Shown here: one piece after another, positions 19,287 to 25,800 of the stretch
Numbering within the stretch: position 1 is the stretch's first letter
Layout: each line of letters starts with the position of its first letter
NCBI RefSeq assembly: GCF_003387475.1
Contig: NZ_QUNO01000016.1
Coordinates: forward strand, 124,001-188,000
Source of the DNA: Kutzneria buriramensis
GTDB lineage: Bacteria > Actinomycetota > Actinomycetes > Mycobacteriales > Pseudonocardiaceae
Reading direction: 5' to 3'
DNA: 64,000 nucleotides
Notes under the pieces: model-generated
Told to the model about the DNA's origin: nothing
Seen by the model: only the letters and a program-made list of their open reading frames with translations
The model's database searches: none
Program-made: the position numbers and the translations under genes

Positions 19287-19649
19287 TCAGGACAGGCGGG
19301 CCGCCACCTCGTCAATACTCGCGGCGAACCAGATGTGCCGGCCCCGGTTGGACTCCCGCACGTACGCCCGCAGCGACTCGCTCGCCGCGAGGTGTTCGCC
19401 CAGGTCACCGAGCACGGCGAGCCTCTTGCCGTAGCCGATGAACTTCTGCGTGAAGTGGCCCAGCAGCGTCGTCTTGAGGTCGAAGACGCCGTCCGCGAAC
19501 CGCTCCACCGGGATCGCCACCAGGGCGACGGGCTGCCCCCAAAGCTGCCCGATGATGTCGACCGCGTCCTGTTCGGATGCGACCTTCGGACCGTCTGGTG
19601 CAAGTAGGTACGCCTTCGTGTCACCGATGTCCGTCACCACGTCAGCCAT
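19287..19649 (-). CDS. DUF4180 domain protein
   Basis: 120 aa, whole length covered by the family. Typical features: FDLKTTLLGHFTQKFIGYGKRLAVLGDL in the middle and ESNRGRHIWFAASIDEV at the end. The family is of unknown function. The start overlaps the end of the alpha/beta-hydrolase gene by 8 bp, so the two are translationally coupled. Regulation probably runs through the HTH protein at the head of the run. Confidence 0.85.
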   Translation of the reverse strand: MADVVTDIGDTKAYLLAPDGPKVASEQDAVDIIGQLWGQPVALVAIPVERFADGVFDLKTTLLGHFTQKFIGYGKRLAVLGDLGEHLAASESLRAYVRESNRGRHIWFAASIDEVAARLS

Positions 19650-20445
19650 GGAGGAACCCGCCGATCCGCTCGCTCTGGTCCGGCAGCATGTGCCCCTCGC
19701 CGGCCAGCGTCAGCACGGTGCTGTTCCGCACGCAGGCCGCCAGCCGCCGCTGCGTGCCCCGCGAGTCGAGCAGCTCGTCCCGGTCGCCGACGATCACCAG
19801 CAGCGGCACCGTCAGCTTGCGCAGCTGCGCGTCGCTGAACCGGGGCAGGATCAGCCGGGGCCGGAAGTGCTGGAACACCATGCGGATGTACTTCTCCTGC
19901 GGAGATTTCGGCTCCGGGTCCTTGCGTCCGAGCAGCTTACCCAGCAGGAACCCGGCCACGTTGCTGAACCGCTGCCGCCCGATGCCGCCGGGTACTGTCA
20001 GCACCATTCGGGTGACCCGCCCGGGTCGCCGCGTGACGTAGTCGATGGCGAGCCAGCCGCCCAGCGACGCGGCGACGACCTGCACCTCGGTCAGGCCGAG
20101 GCCGTCCAGCACGTCGTCGAGCCACTCGGCGTAGGCCGGCGACCTGAGCGGCGGCCGCGACGGGGCGCTCAGCCCCGGCTCGCCGATCACGTCCACGGCG
20201 TGCAGCCGGAACCGGTCAGCCAGCCGGCCCACCAGCGGCATCCAGGTCAGGGTGTTGGCGCCGGAGCCGTGTATCAACAGCACCGGCGGTCCGTTCTCCG
20301 GCCCGGACACCATCACGAACGTGTCACCGTGCCGAGTCGGCACGGTGCGACGCTCGGCCGGCACGGGCCAGTGCGCCAGCCACTCCTCGTACTGGCGACG
20401 AATCTGCTCGCCACCGGCCTCGGTCTTGTAGATCGTTGCCGTCAT
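19642..20445 (-). CDS. Alpha/beta hydrolase
   Basis: 267 aa. Oxyanion-hole region LLIHGSGANTLTW, nucleophile Ser127 in VAASLGGW, acid Asp223 in VGDRDELLD and His252 in GEGHMLPD make a complete catalytic triad. A basic 30-residue stretch (about 158-200) inserted before the acid forms the lid. No lipid or peptide specificity can be read. The ATG overlaps the stop of the HTH gene (ATGA). Cytoplasmic; likely an esterase or C-C hydrolase. Confidence 0.88.
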   Translation of the reverse strand: MTATIYKTEAGGEQIRRQYEEWLAHWPVPAERRTVPTRHGDTFVMVSGPENGPPVLLIHGSGANTLTWMPLVGRLADRFRLHAVDVIGEPGLSAPSRPPLRSPAYAEWLDDVLDGLGLTEVQVVAASLGGWLAIDYVTRRPGRVTRMVLTVPGGIGRQRFSNVAGFLLGKLLGRKDPEPKSPQEKYIRMVFQHFRPRLILPRFSDAQLRKLTVPLLVIVGDRDELLDSRGTQRRLAACVRNSTVLTLAGEGHMLPDQSERIGGFLHG

Positions 20446-20861
20446 GACTCCCCCTCCGCGATCAGCGCGATCCACCGCAGCAGCTCCGCGGTGGTGGTCG
20501 GGTCCCCCAGGACGATGACCTTCAGCCGGCCGCGTTCCTCGTCGTACGCGGTCTCGATGCGCAGCGGCCGCTCCTGGTAGCCACGGGTGTTGGCCGCAGC
20601 CATGGCCCCCATCGCGATCCGGCCGGCGTCCTCCCGGCTGATCGCGTCGACCTCGACGATGCTCGACACCTCGACGTGCCGGGTCCGCCGCACCTTGGAC
20701 TCGACGCCCGTGAAGGCCTCCAGGTCCTCGCGGGCGATCCGGTACTGCTTGCCGATCCTGACCGCCTTGAGCCGGCCTTCGCGCACGTAGTTGCGGACGG
20801 TGCGCACGTGCAGGCCGAGCTGGTCGGCAACCTGCTCGACGGAGTACATCTCCTGGGACAC
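20442..20861 (-). CDS. Helix-turn-helix regulator, MerR/BldC-like DNA-binding domain
   Basis: 139 aa from GTG 20861. Residues about 5-55 (YSVEQVADQLGLHVRTVRNY, then REGRLKAVRIGKQYRIAREDLEAF) are an excisionase/MerR-type winged helix. The C-terminal half (VEVSSIVEVDAI...RPLRIETAYDEERGRLKVIVLG) is a small alpha/beta domain that could sense a ligand or dimerise. An ATG at 20930 is in frame but would place the CCCTAT direct repeats inside the gene; an ATG at 20849 is too close to AGGAG. It heads the hydrolase/DUF4180/beta-lactamase-fold run and probably regulates it. Confidence 0.8.
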   Translation of the reverse strand: MSQEMYSVEQVADQLGLHVRTVRNYVREGRLKAVRIGKQYRIAREDLEAFTGVESKVRRTRHVEVSSIVEVDAISREDAGRIAMGAMAAANTRGYQERPLRIETAYDEERGRLKVIVLGDPTTTAELLRWIALIAEGES

Positions 20862-20901
20862 AGCACGTAGCGTACCGCATCCTTCCCCATGGCACACCTC
20901 A

Positions 20902-20917
20902 ATAGGGTGCGATAGGG
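20902..20917 (-). promoter_or_regulatory. Direct repeat CCCTAT-N4-CCCTAT upstream of HTH gene
   Basis: Two identical hexamers (ATAGGG on the plus strand) start exactly 10 bp apart, one helical turn, 41-56 bp upstream of the HTH start. BldC-type proteins are known to bind direct repeats head to tail, so autoregulation is a reasonable inference. The leftmost copy could double as a -10 element for the minus strand. Confidence 0.4.
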
Positions 20918-20947
20918 ACTGATGCGTCACCGGACGGGCTTGGACGG

Positions 20948-20984
20948 CAGCGAGGCCGCGGGGCAGAGCCCCGCGGCCTCGCTG
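20948..20984. terminator. Long GC-rich hairpin terminator
   Basis: A 17-bp perfect stem (arm begins CAGCGAGGCCGCGGGGC) with a three-base AGA loop. It lies downstream of the minus-strand secreted-protein gene (ends 21111) and upstream of the HTH gene start, so it most likely ends the secreted-protein transcript. Confidence 0.75.
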
Positions 20985-21110
20985 TATTCCGTTCTCCGAA
21001 CAACGCCGGCCGTCCGGACAAAGTAATTCGCCTGAACGAACACGGCCGACGACGATTGGGAAGAATATGGCGACCGGGTGGCGCGGCGGCGTGCGCCTAC
21101 CCGGCCGTTA

Positions 21111-21524
21111 TCACTTCACGGTGATGTTCGTCAGCGACAACTCGGTCTGGCGGCCGTTGTCGTCCCACACGATGTCGAAAATCCAGATGTTGCCCGGACC
21201 GCTCGACGTCACGTTCGGCACCGTGAAGTCCGCGGCGCCCGTTTTCGGGTCCACGTTCGCGGTGATGAGCGTGTTGGGCGCGTGACCCATCCCCGTGGAG
21301 TGCGCGAGCCACAGTTGGACGGCGGTCACCTGTGGCGCGTACGCGGCGTTGAAGTGCCAGGTCGCGTGGACATCCCGGCCCGGATGGAAAATCGTGGTGG
21401 ACAGGGTGGTGTCCGTGACGACCTCCGACAGCGACGGCGGATCCGCCTGGGCTGCCCCGGTGGACACGGCGACGACAGCGGCGGCAGTGCCGACGAGCGC
21501 GCCGGCCCGGCTGAGGTACTGCAT
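21111..21524 (-). CDS. Small secreted protein, Kre9/KNH-like beta-sandwich
   Basis: 137 aa. A signal peptide of about 27 residues (LVGTAAAVVAVSTGAAQA, cleaved before DPPSL) is clear. The mature part has alternating beta-strand pattern with FHPGRDVHATWHF and NIWIFDIVWDDNGR, reminiscent of the Kre9/KNH Ig-like domain. No cysteine pair, LPxTG or lipobox is seen, so it is probably released. The ATG follows a G-rich ribosome site (GGGGGCAAAGAA). It stands alone between a terminator and the racemase operon; function unknown. Confidence 0.78.
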   Translation of the reverse strand: MQYLSRAGALVGTAAAVVAVSTGAAQADPPSLSEVVTDTTLSTTIFHPGRDVHATWHFNAAYAPQVTAVQLWLAHSTGMGHAPNTLITANVDPKTGAADFTVPNVTSSGPGNIWIFDIVWDDNGRQTELSLTNITVK

Positions 21525-21685
21525 TTCTTTGCCCCCAAGGACAAGGCGACGGTACCTCATTATTCGAGCAGGTTCGATTCAGTGGCGCAAGTCCGAGAGA
21601 CCCAGCACACACCGAAGTATACATTTATGAATCCGCCGGGTGACGGGAGGTCTAGAACAATTAATTCCACCGATCGGCCATTCGG

Positions 21686-22798
21686 TCACCCGCTTGCCGG
21701 CAACCAGCGGGTGTCCATGGTCAGCTCGTGCAGAATTTCGGGTACGGGCGTGACACCGATTCCCGGTCCGGTCGGCACCCGGACGTGCCCGTTCTCGAGT
21801 GTGAACGGCCCGGTCAGGTCCCGGTGGTAGTACCGGTCCGACGCCGAGGTGTCACCCGGCAGAGTGAACCCGGGCAGCGAGGCGAGCGCCACGTTCGCCG
21901 CCCGCCCGATGCCGGTCTCGAGCATGCCGCCGCACCACACCGGCACGCCGTGCGCCTGGCAGACGTCGTGCACCCGGCGCGATTCCAGGTAGCCGCCGAC
22001 CCGCCCGGGCTTGATGTTGACGATCGAGCAGGCGCCGAGCGTGATGGCGTCCGCCGCGACCTTCGCCGAGGTGATGGACTCGTCCAGGCAGATCGGGGTC
22101 CGCACGAGCCGAGCCAGCTGGGCGTGGCCGAGCAGGTCGTCCTCGGGCAGCGGCTGCTCGATCAGCAGCAGGTCGAACGGGTCCAGCCTGGCCAGCTGCC
22201 GCGCGTCGCCGACGGTGTAGGCGGTGTTCGCGTCGACCTGGAGCGGCACGCCGTCGCCGAACCGCTCCCGCACGGCCCGCACCGGCTCGACGTCCCAGCC
22301 GGGTTCGATCTTCAGCTTGATCCGGACGTAGCCCTGGTCGAGATAGCCGGCGACGGCGTCGAGCAGCTGCGGGATGGAGTCCATGATGCCGACGGAGACG
22401 CCGGAGGCGACCCGGTCGACGGCGCCGCCGAGGTAGCGGGCCAGCGAGAGGTCCAGGGAACGCAGCTCCGCGTCCAGGAACGCGGTCTCCAGCGCGGCCT
22501 TGGCCATCTGGTGACCGTGAAACCGTTGCATGGCACGGGAAACCGCGTGAACGTCCGGATCGGACAGTGCCGCCACCTCGGGGAACAACACGTGCTCGAT
22601 CACGTGTGCCGCCGCGTCGACGTATTCGGGCGAGTACACCGGTTCCGACATCGCGACGCACTCCGACCAGCCCTCGCCGCGATCGGTGACCAGCCGCAGC
22701 AGCAACAGATCCCGGCTGTCCTCGCTGCCGAACGAGGTCCGGAACGTGCCGACCAGCGGCAGTGACAGCCAGCGCAGCTCGAGGCCCTCGATCTTCAC
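21686..22798 (-). CDS. N-acylamino acid racemase / o-succinylbenzoate synthase (enolase superfamily)
   Basis: 370 aa. Catalytic lysines Lys161/Lys163 (RIKLKIEP) and Lys263 (NIKPGRVGG), metal ligands Asp189, Glu214 and Asp239 are all present; numbering and sequence match what I remember of the Amycolatopsis N-acylamino acid racemase. Family members racemise N-succinyl or N-acetyl amino acids and often also make o-succinylbenzoate for menaquinone. The GNAT gene upstream overlaps by ATGA and points to the N-succinylamino-acid role, where an acyltransferase supplies the substrate. No other men gene is nearby. Cytoplasmic, Mg-dependent. Confidence 0.93.
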   Translation of the reverse strand: MKIEGLELRWLSLPLVGTFRTSFGSEDSRDLLLLRLVTDRGEGWSECVAMSEPVYSPEYVDAAAHVIEHVLFPEVAALSDPDVHAVSRAMQRFHGHQMAKAALETAFLDAELRSLDLSLARYLGGAVDRVASGVSVGIMDSIPQLLDAVAGYLDQGYVRIKLKIEPGWDVEPVRAVRERFGDGVPLQVDANTAYTVGDARQLARLDPFDLLLIEQPLPEDDLLGHAQLARLVRTPICLDESITSAKVAADAITLGACSIVNIKPGRVGGYLESRRVHDVCQAHGVPVWCGGMLETGIGRAANVALASLPGFTLPGDTSASDRYYHRDLTGPFTLENGHVRVPTGPGIGVTPVPEILHELTMDTRWLPASG

Positions 22799-23649
22799 GC
22801 GTCCTCACCCCGGTCGATCAGATAGCCGCCCTCGCGGCTGAATCCCGTGATCACCGCGCCGTCCGCGAGCAGGCCGCCGAGCACGTCCCGCACCGCCAGC
22901 CGCCACCGCAACGCCGTCTCCGGCCGCGCCTTGCGGACGGCGTAGATGTCTTGCGGGATACGGACTTCCACGTGTCGGCCCTTGATCTCGCCCGGCACCG
23001 GCCGCTGGTCGCCGGCGATGCCCAGCGCCACCACCGCACCCGGCGCGCGCTGCACCGGATGGCCGTCGAGCACCTGCTCCACGGCCGGATCCGCCAGATC
23101 CCAGTCCAGCAGCAGGCGATCGCTCTCGTCGCCGGCGTTCAGCTCGTCGGGCATGTCGCCGTAGAACGACTCCAGGTACACACGGCAGCGCGCGCCCAGC
23201 TTGGCCAGGTTGAAGTGGGCGTTGCGGGAGACCAGCGGATCGAACGTCCAGCCGATCGTGCGGACGCCGTTGTCCAACGCCCACGCCCGCTGGTGGGTCT
23301 TCAGCGCGAAACCGACGCCGCGCACCTGCCCGTCCGGCAGCACGCCGGTGATGTGGGAGTGCAGGCTCCGGGTGTCCGGCGGCCCGAAGAAGCCCACCGT
23401 CGCACCGATCATCAGGTCGTCACGGAACGCCGCGGCCACGTAGTTTCCGACATGCGAAAGAACCCGCAGCCACTCCACGGTCATCGTCGGCACCGTCGGG
23501 TCCGGCCGCCACACCTGGTCGCACAGGGCCGCGACCTGTTCCAGTTCGGGCAGCTCGTGCAGCACCCGCACGACCACCCCGGCCTGCTCAGCGGCGCTGT
23601 CGGCCCGTTCGCGCGCCGTCCGGAGGACTTCCGTCACCGCCTCGATCAT
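22795..23649 (-). CDS. GNAT-superfamily N-acyltransferase paired with racemase
   Basis: 284 aa. The acyl-CoA-binding part is HITGVLPDGQVRGVGFALKT followed by WTFDPLVSRNAHFNLAKLGA, typical of the COG3375 group found beside N-acylamino acid racemases. The C-terminal third is an extra domain (IPQDIYAVRKARPETALRWR). In Geobacillus a GNAT succinyltransferase, N-succinylamino acid racemase and desuccinylase convert D- to L-amino acids; the first two are represented here. The ATG at 23649 has only a weak ribosome site. The desuccinylase is not in the window. Confidence 0.82.
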   Translation of the reverse strand: MIEAVTEVLRTARERADSAAEQAGVVVRVLHELPELEQVAALCDQVWRPDPTVPTMTVEWLRVLSHVGNYVAAAFRDDLMIGATVGFFGPPDTRSLHSHITGVLPDGQVRGVGFALKTHQRAWALDNGVRTIGWTFDPLVSRNAHFNLAKLGARCRVYLESFYGDMPDELNAGDESDRLLLDWDLADPAVEQVLDGHPVQRAPGAVVALGIAGDQRPVPGEIKGRHVEVRIPQDIYAVRKARPETALRWRLAVRDVLGGLLADGAVITGFSREGGYLIDRGEDA

Positions 23650-23781
23650 CCGTCATGCCTAGCACAGAAATCCGGGCGCGCAGAGGCCTGGCGACGCGCC
23701 CGGGCGGGCAAACCCCTGCACCGCCGGCCCCGCGGGATGGGACACTGTGGCCATGGACAGACTGGTCCTGGAGGCCGCCTG

Positions 23782-23994
23782 GTGAGTGTCTTAAGCATTC
23801 CCGATCCGGATGGCACCCTCGCCCCGTGCCCGGGCTGCGGCCACGCCACAGTGGTCGCGACCACGAGCACCGGCGCGGAACGGCTGCACTGCGGGACGTA
23901 CGAGCCCGTGTGCCGGCCGGCACGCCCCGACAACCGGGTGGCCCGGTTGCTCAACCGCATGGTCAAACTCGTCGGAGGTGACCCGCACAAGTAG
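23782..23994 (+). CDS. Small zinc-ribbon-like protein (70 aa)
   Basis: GTG start with GGAGG seven bases upstream. The product has CPGCGHATVVATT, then HCGTYEPVC, giving a four-cysteine arrangement consistent with one bound zinc, and a basic C-terminal helix (NRVARLLNRMVKLVGG). No family recognised; nucleic-acid or protein binding are both possible. It is followed by a strong hairpin at 24027-24059 and is transcribed alone on the plus strand between two minus-strand genes. Confidence 0.6.
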   Translation: MSVLSIPDPDGTLAPCPGCGHATVVATTSTGAERLHCGTYEPVCRPARPDNRVARLLNRMVKLVGGDPHK

Positions 23995-24026
23995 TCGGTC
24001 GGCGACGACCGACGAGCTTTCGCCTC

Positions 24027-24059
24027 GCGTGGCGCCACCCCGGACGGGTGGCGCCACGC
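24027..24059. terminator. Perfect 14-bp stem, bidirectional terminator
   Basis: GCGTGGCGCCACCC pairs perfectly with its complement across a CGGAC loop. It sits between the plus-strand zinc-ribbon gene (ends 23994) and the minus-strand P450 (ends 24085), so it can serve both convergent transcripts. Confidence 0.85.
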
Positions 24060-24084
24060 CGCGTTTCCGCTCACGTGACCAGCG

Positions 24085-25284
24085 TCACCAGGTGACCGGC
24101 AGCGAGTCAGGGCCTCGCAGCAGACCGCCCTTCTTGAACGCGACCTCCTCGGCGGGCACCGCCAGCCGCAGCGACGGCAGCCGTCGCACCAGGGCGGTCA
24201 TCGCCGTCCTGAGCTCCAGCCGGGCCAGCGGCGCGCCGAGGCAGTGGTGGGCGCCGTGACCGAAGGCGATGTGCGGGTTGGCCTCCCGGTCGAAGTCCAG
24301 CTCGTCGGCGCGGTCGAAGACGTTCTCGTCGAAGTTGGCCGCGGCGATCTGCGTCACGACCGAGTCGCCGGCGCGCACGAGCGTGCCGCCGACCTCGACG
24401 TCCTCCTTGGCGATGCGCGCGAAGGTCACCACTCCCAGGGGCGTCGCGCGCAGCAGTTCCTCGACCGCCTGCGGAACGTCCCCGGGACGATCGACCAGGC
24501 GCTGCCACAGCTCCCGCTGGTTCATCAGCGTGAACACGTGGCCGGAGAGTTGGTTGGCGGTGGTCTCGTGGCCGGCCGAGAGGATCGTCACGCCGAGCGA
24601 GACCATCTCGTCCTCGGACAGCCGACCCTCGGTGTCGTGCGCGGCCAACAGGATGCTGATCAGGTCGTCGCTCGGCCGCTCCGCGCGCTCGGCGACCAGC
24701 CGGCGGAAGAACGCCCACAGCGCGTCGTTGGCCGCGACGATCTCCTCCATCGTCGGGCCCTTGACCGCGCTCGCGACCATGGACCAGTCGTGGAACTCGT
24801 CGCGCTCGTCCTCCGGCACGCCGAGGATCTCGCTGATCGCGGTGACCGCCATCGGCAGGGCCAGCTCGTCGACGAGATCGGCGGTGTCCTTGCCGTCGGT
24901 CATCCGGTCGAGCAGGCCGTCGATCATCGCCTCCACCCGCGGCCGCAGCAGCTCGATGTTGCGGGCGGTGAACGCCTTCGCCACCACGCGGCGCACCCGG
25001 CTGTGGTTCGGCGGGTCCATGGCAAGGATGTTCGGCGTCGTCTCGAGCATGGGCATGTTCCGCGGAATGTCCTTGTTCAGTGCGGCGGCCCGGCTGAAGC
25101 GGGGATCGGCCAGCACCAACTTGACGTCCTCGAGCCGGGTGGCGAGCCAGGCCCGGCCGCCGTAGGGCATCTCCAGCGTCGGCAGGCCCGCGGCGCGACG
25201 GAATTCGCCGTACTCGGGGGCGAGCTCCAGCGCCGGCGCCTCGGGGAATGGGTATGGGCAGGCGGTGATTTCACCAGTAGCCAC
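24085..25284 (-). CDS. Cytochrome P450 (soluble bacterial, CYP105/107-like)
   Basis: 399 aa, full length. Helix I AGHETT (about 238), ExxR in AVEELLRATP and heme loop FGHGAHHCLG with Cys348. The early MDPPNHSRVRRVVAKAFT is the usual C-helix region. GTG start with GGAGG eight bases upstream. Stands alone, without ferredoxin or reductase beside it, so it depends on electron donors encoded elsewhere. Substrate unknown. It is not especially similar to the P450 domain of the fusion at 13457, which has FGAGAHYC. Confidence 0.95.
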   Translation of the reverse strand: MATGEITACPYPFPEAPALELAPEYGEFRRAAGLPTLEMPYGGRAWLATRLEDVKLVLADPRFSRAAALNKDIPRNMPMLETTPNILAMDPPNHSRVRRVVAKAFTARNIELLRPRVEAMIDGLLDRMTDGKDTADLVDELALPMAVTAISEILGVPEDERDEFHDWSMVASAVKGPTMEEIVAANDALWAFFRRLVAERAERPSDDLISILLAAHDTEGRLSEDEMVSLGVTILSAGHETTANQLSGHVFTLMNQRELWQRLVDRPGDVPQAVEELLRATPLGVVTFARIAKEDVEVGGTLVRAGDSVVTQIAAANFDENVFDRADELDFDREANPHIAFGHGAHHCLGAPLARLELRTAMTALVRRLPSLRLAVPAEEVAFKKGGLLRGPDSLPVTW

Positions 25285-25379
25285 GGGTCTTGCCTCCGCA
25301 CATAAACGGCGTTAACAAGATCGAACGCTACACCGGAGCCGAACGCTCGTGTCCGGAAATCCGAGGACTGGCACGGAAA

Positions 25380-25406
25380 GGCGGGCGGCCGTGGCCACCG
25401 CCCGCC
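25380..25406. terminator. Hairpin terminator after cold-shock-type gene
   Basis: GGCGGGCGG pairs with CCGCCCGCC across a nine-base loop, immediately after the stop of the minus-strand gene ending at 25410. Confidence 0.7.
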
Positions 25407-25409
25407 CCG

Positions 25410-25769
25410 TCACAGCGAGACGCCGCGGGCCCTCGCCACGTCCGCCACCGTCTGGCGGATCCGCACGATCTGCGCGCCGGTCAACTCCGGCACCTCGACC
25501 AGCAGCGCCTCGGTCAGCTCGGCGCCGAACCCGGACACCGGACCGCCGCCGCCCCGGTTGGCCGACCGGCCGGCCCGCCGCACGTCCACGGCCTTCAGGC
25601 CGCGGTCGCCCTCCTCGATCTGGAACTCGACGTTGGTGCCCGGCTTGAACACCGACTTGTCCTCGCTGAGGTCGTTCGCGTGCACGAACACGTCCTCGCT
25701 GCCCGAGTCCGGCGCGATGAACCCGAAGCCGCGCACATCGTCGAAACGCAGCACCCGCCCTGTTGCCAC
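25410..25769 (-). CDS. Cold-shock domain protein with C-terminal extension
   Basis: 119 aa. Residues about 1-65 form the CSD (ATGRVLRFDDVRGFGFIAPD with the RNP1-like GFGFI, then DVFVHANDL as RNP2). A Gly/Arg linker (RAGRSANRGGGG) leads to a helical tail (LTEALLVEVPELTGAQIVRI) that is not part of classical CspA. Likely an RNA or single-stranded DNA binder. Several GTG codons lie close together; 25769 was chosen because AGGTGAG lies about 10 nt upstream and homologues I recall start MATGRVLRF. Start uncertain by up to five codons. Confidence 0.88.
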   Translation of the reverse strand: MATGRVLRFDDVRGFGFIAPDSGSEDVFVHANDLSEDKSVFKPGTNVEFQIEEGDRGLKAVDVRRAGRSANRGGGGPVSGFGAELTEALLVEVPELTGAQIVRIRQTVADVARARGVSL

Positions 25770-25800
25770 ACCCACCACTCTCACCTCGAAGAACTCACCG

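Noticed and set aside
18299-19624. Longer form of the beta-lactamase-fold protein starting near 19624
   Set aside because: The extension lies wholly over DUF4180 in another frame and is Arg/Ser-rich; the ATG at 19273 fits the domain start.
21686-22798. Dedicated menaquinone gene menC
   Set aside because: No men neighbours, and the coupled GNAT favours the N-acylamino acid racemase role; dual activity remains possible.
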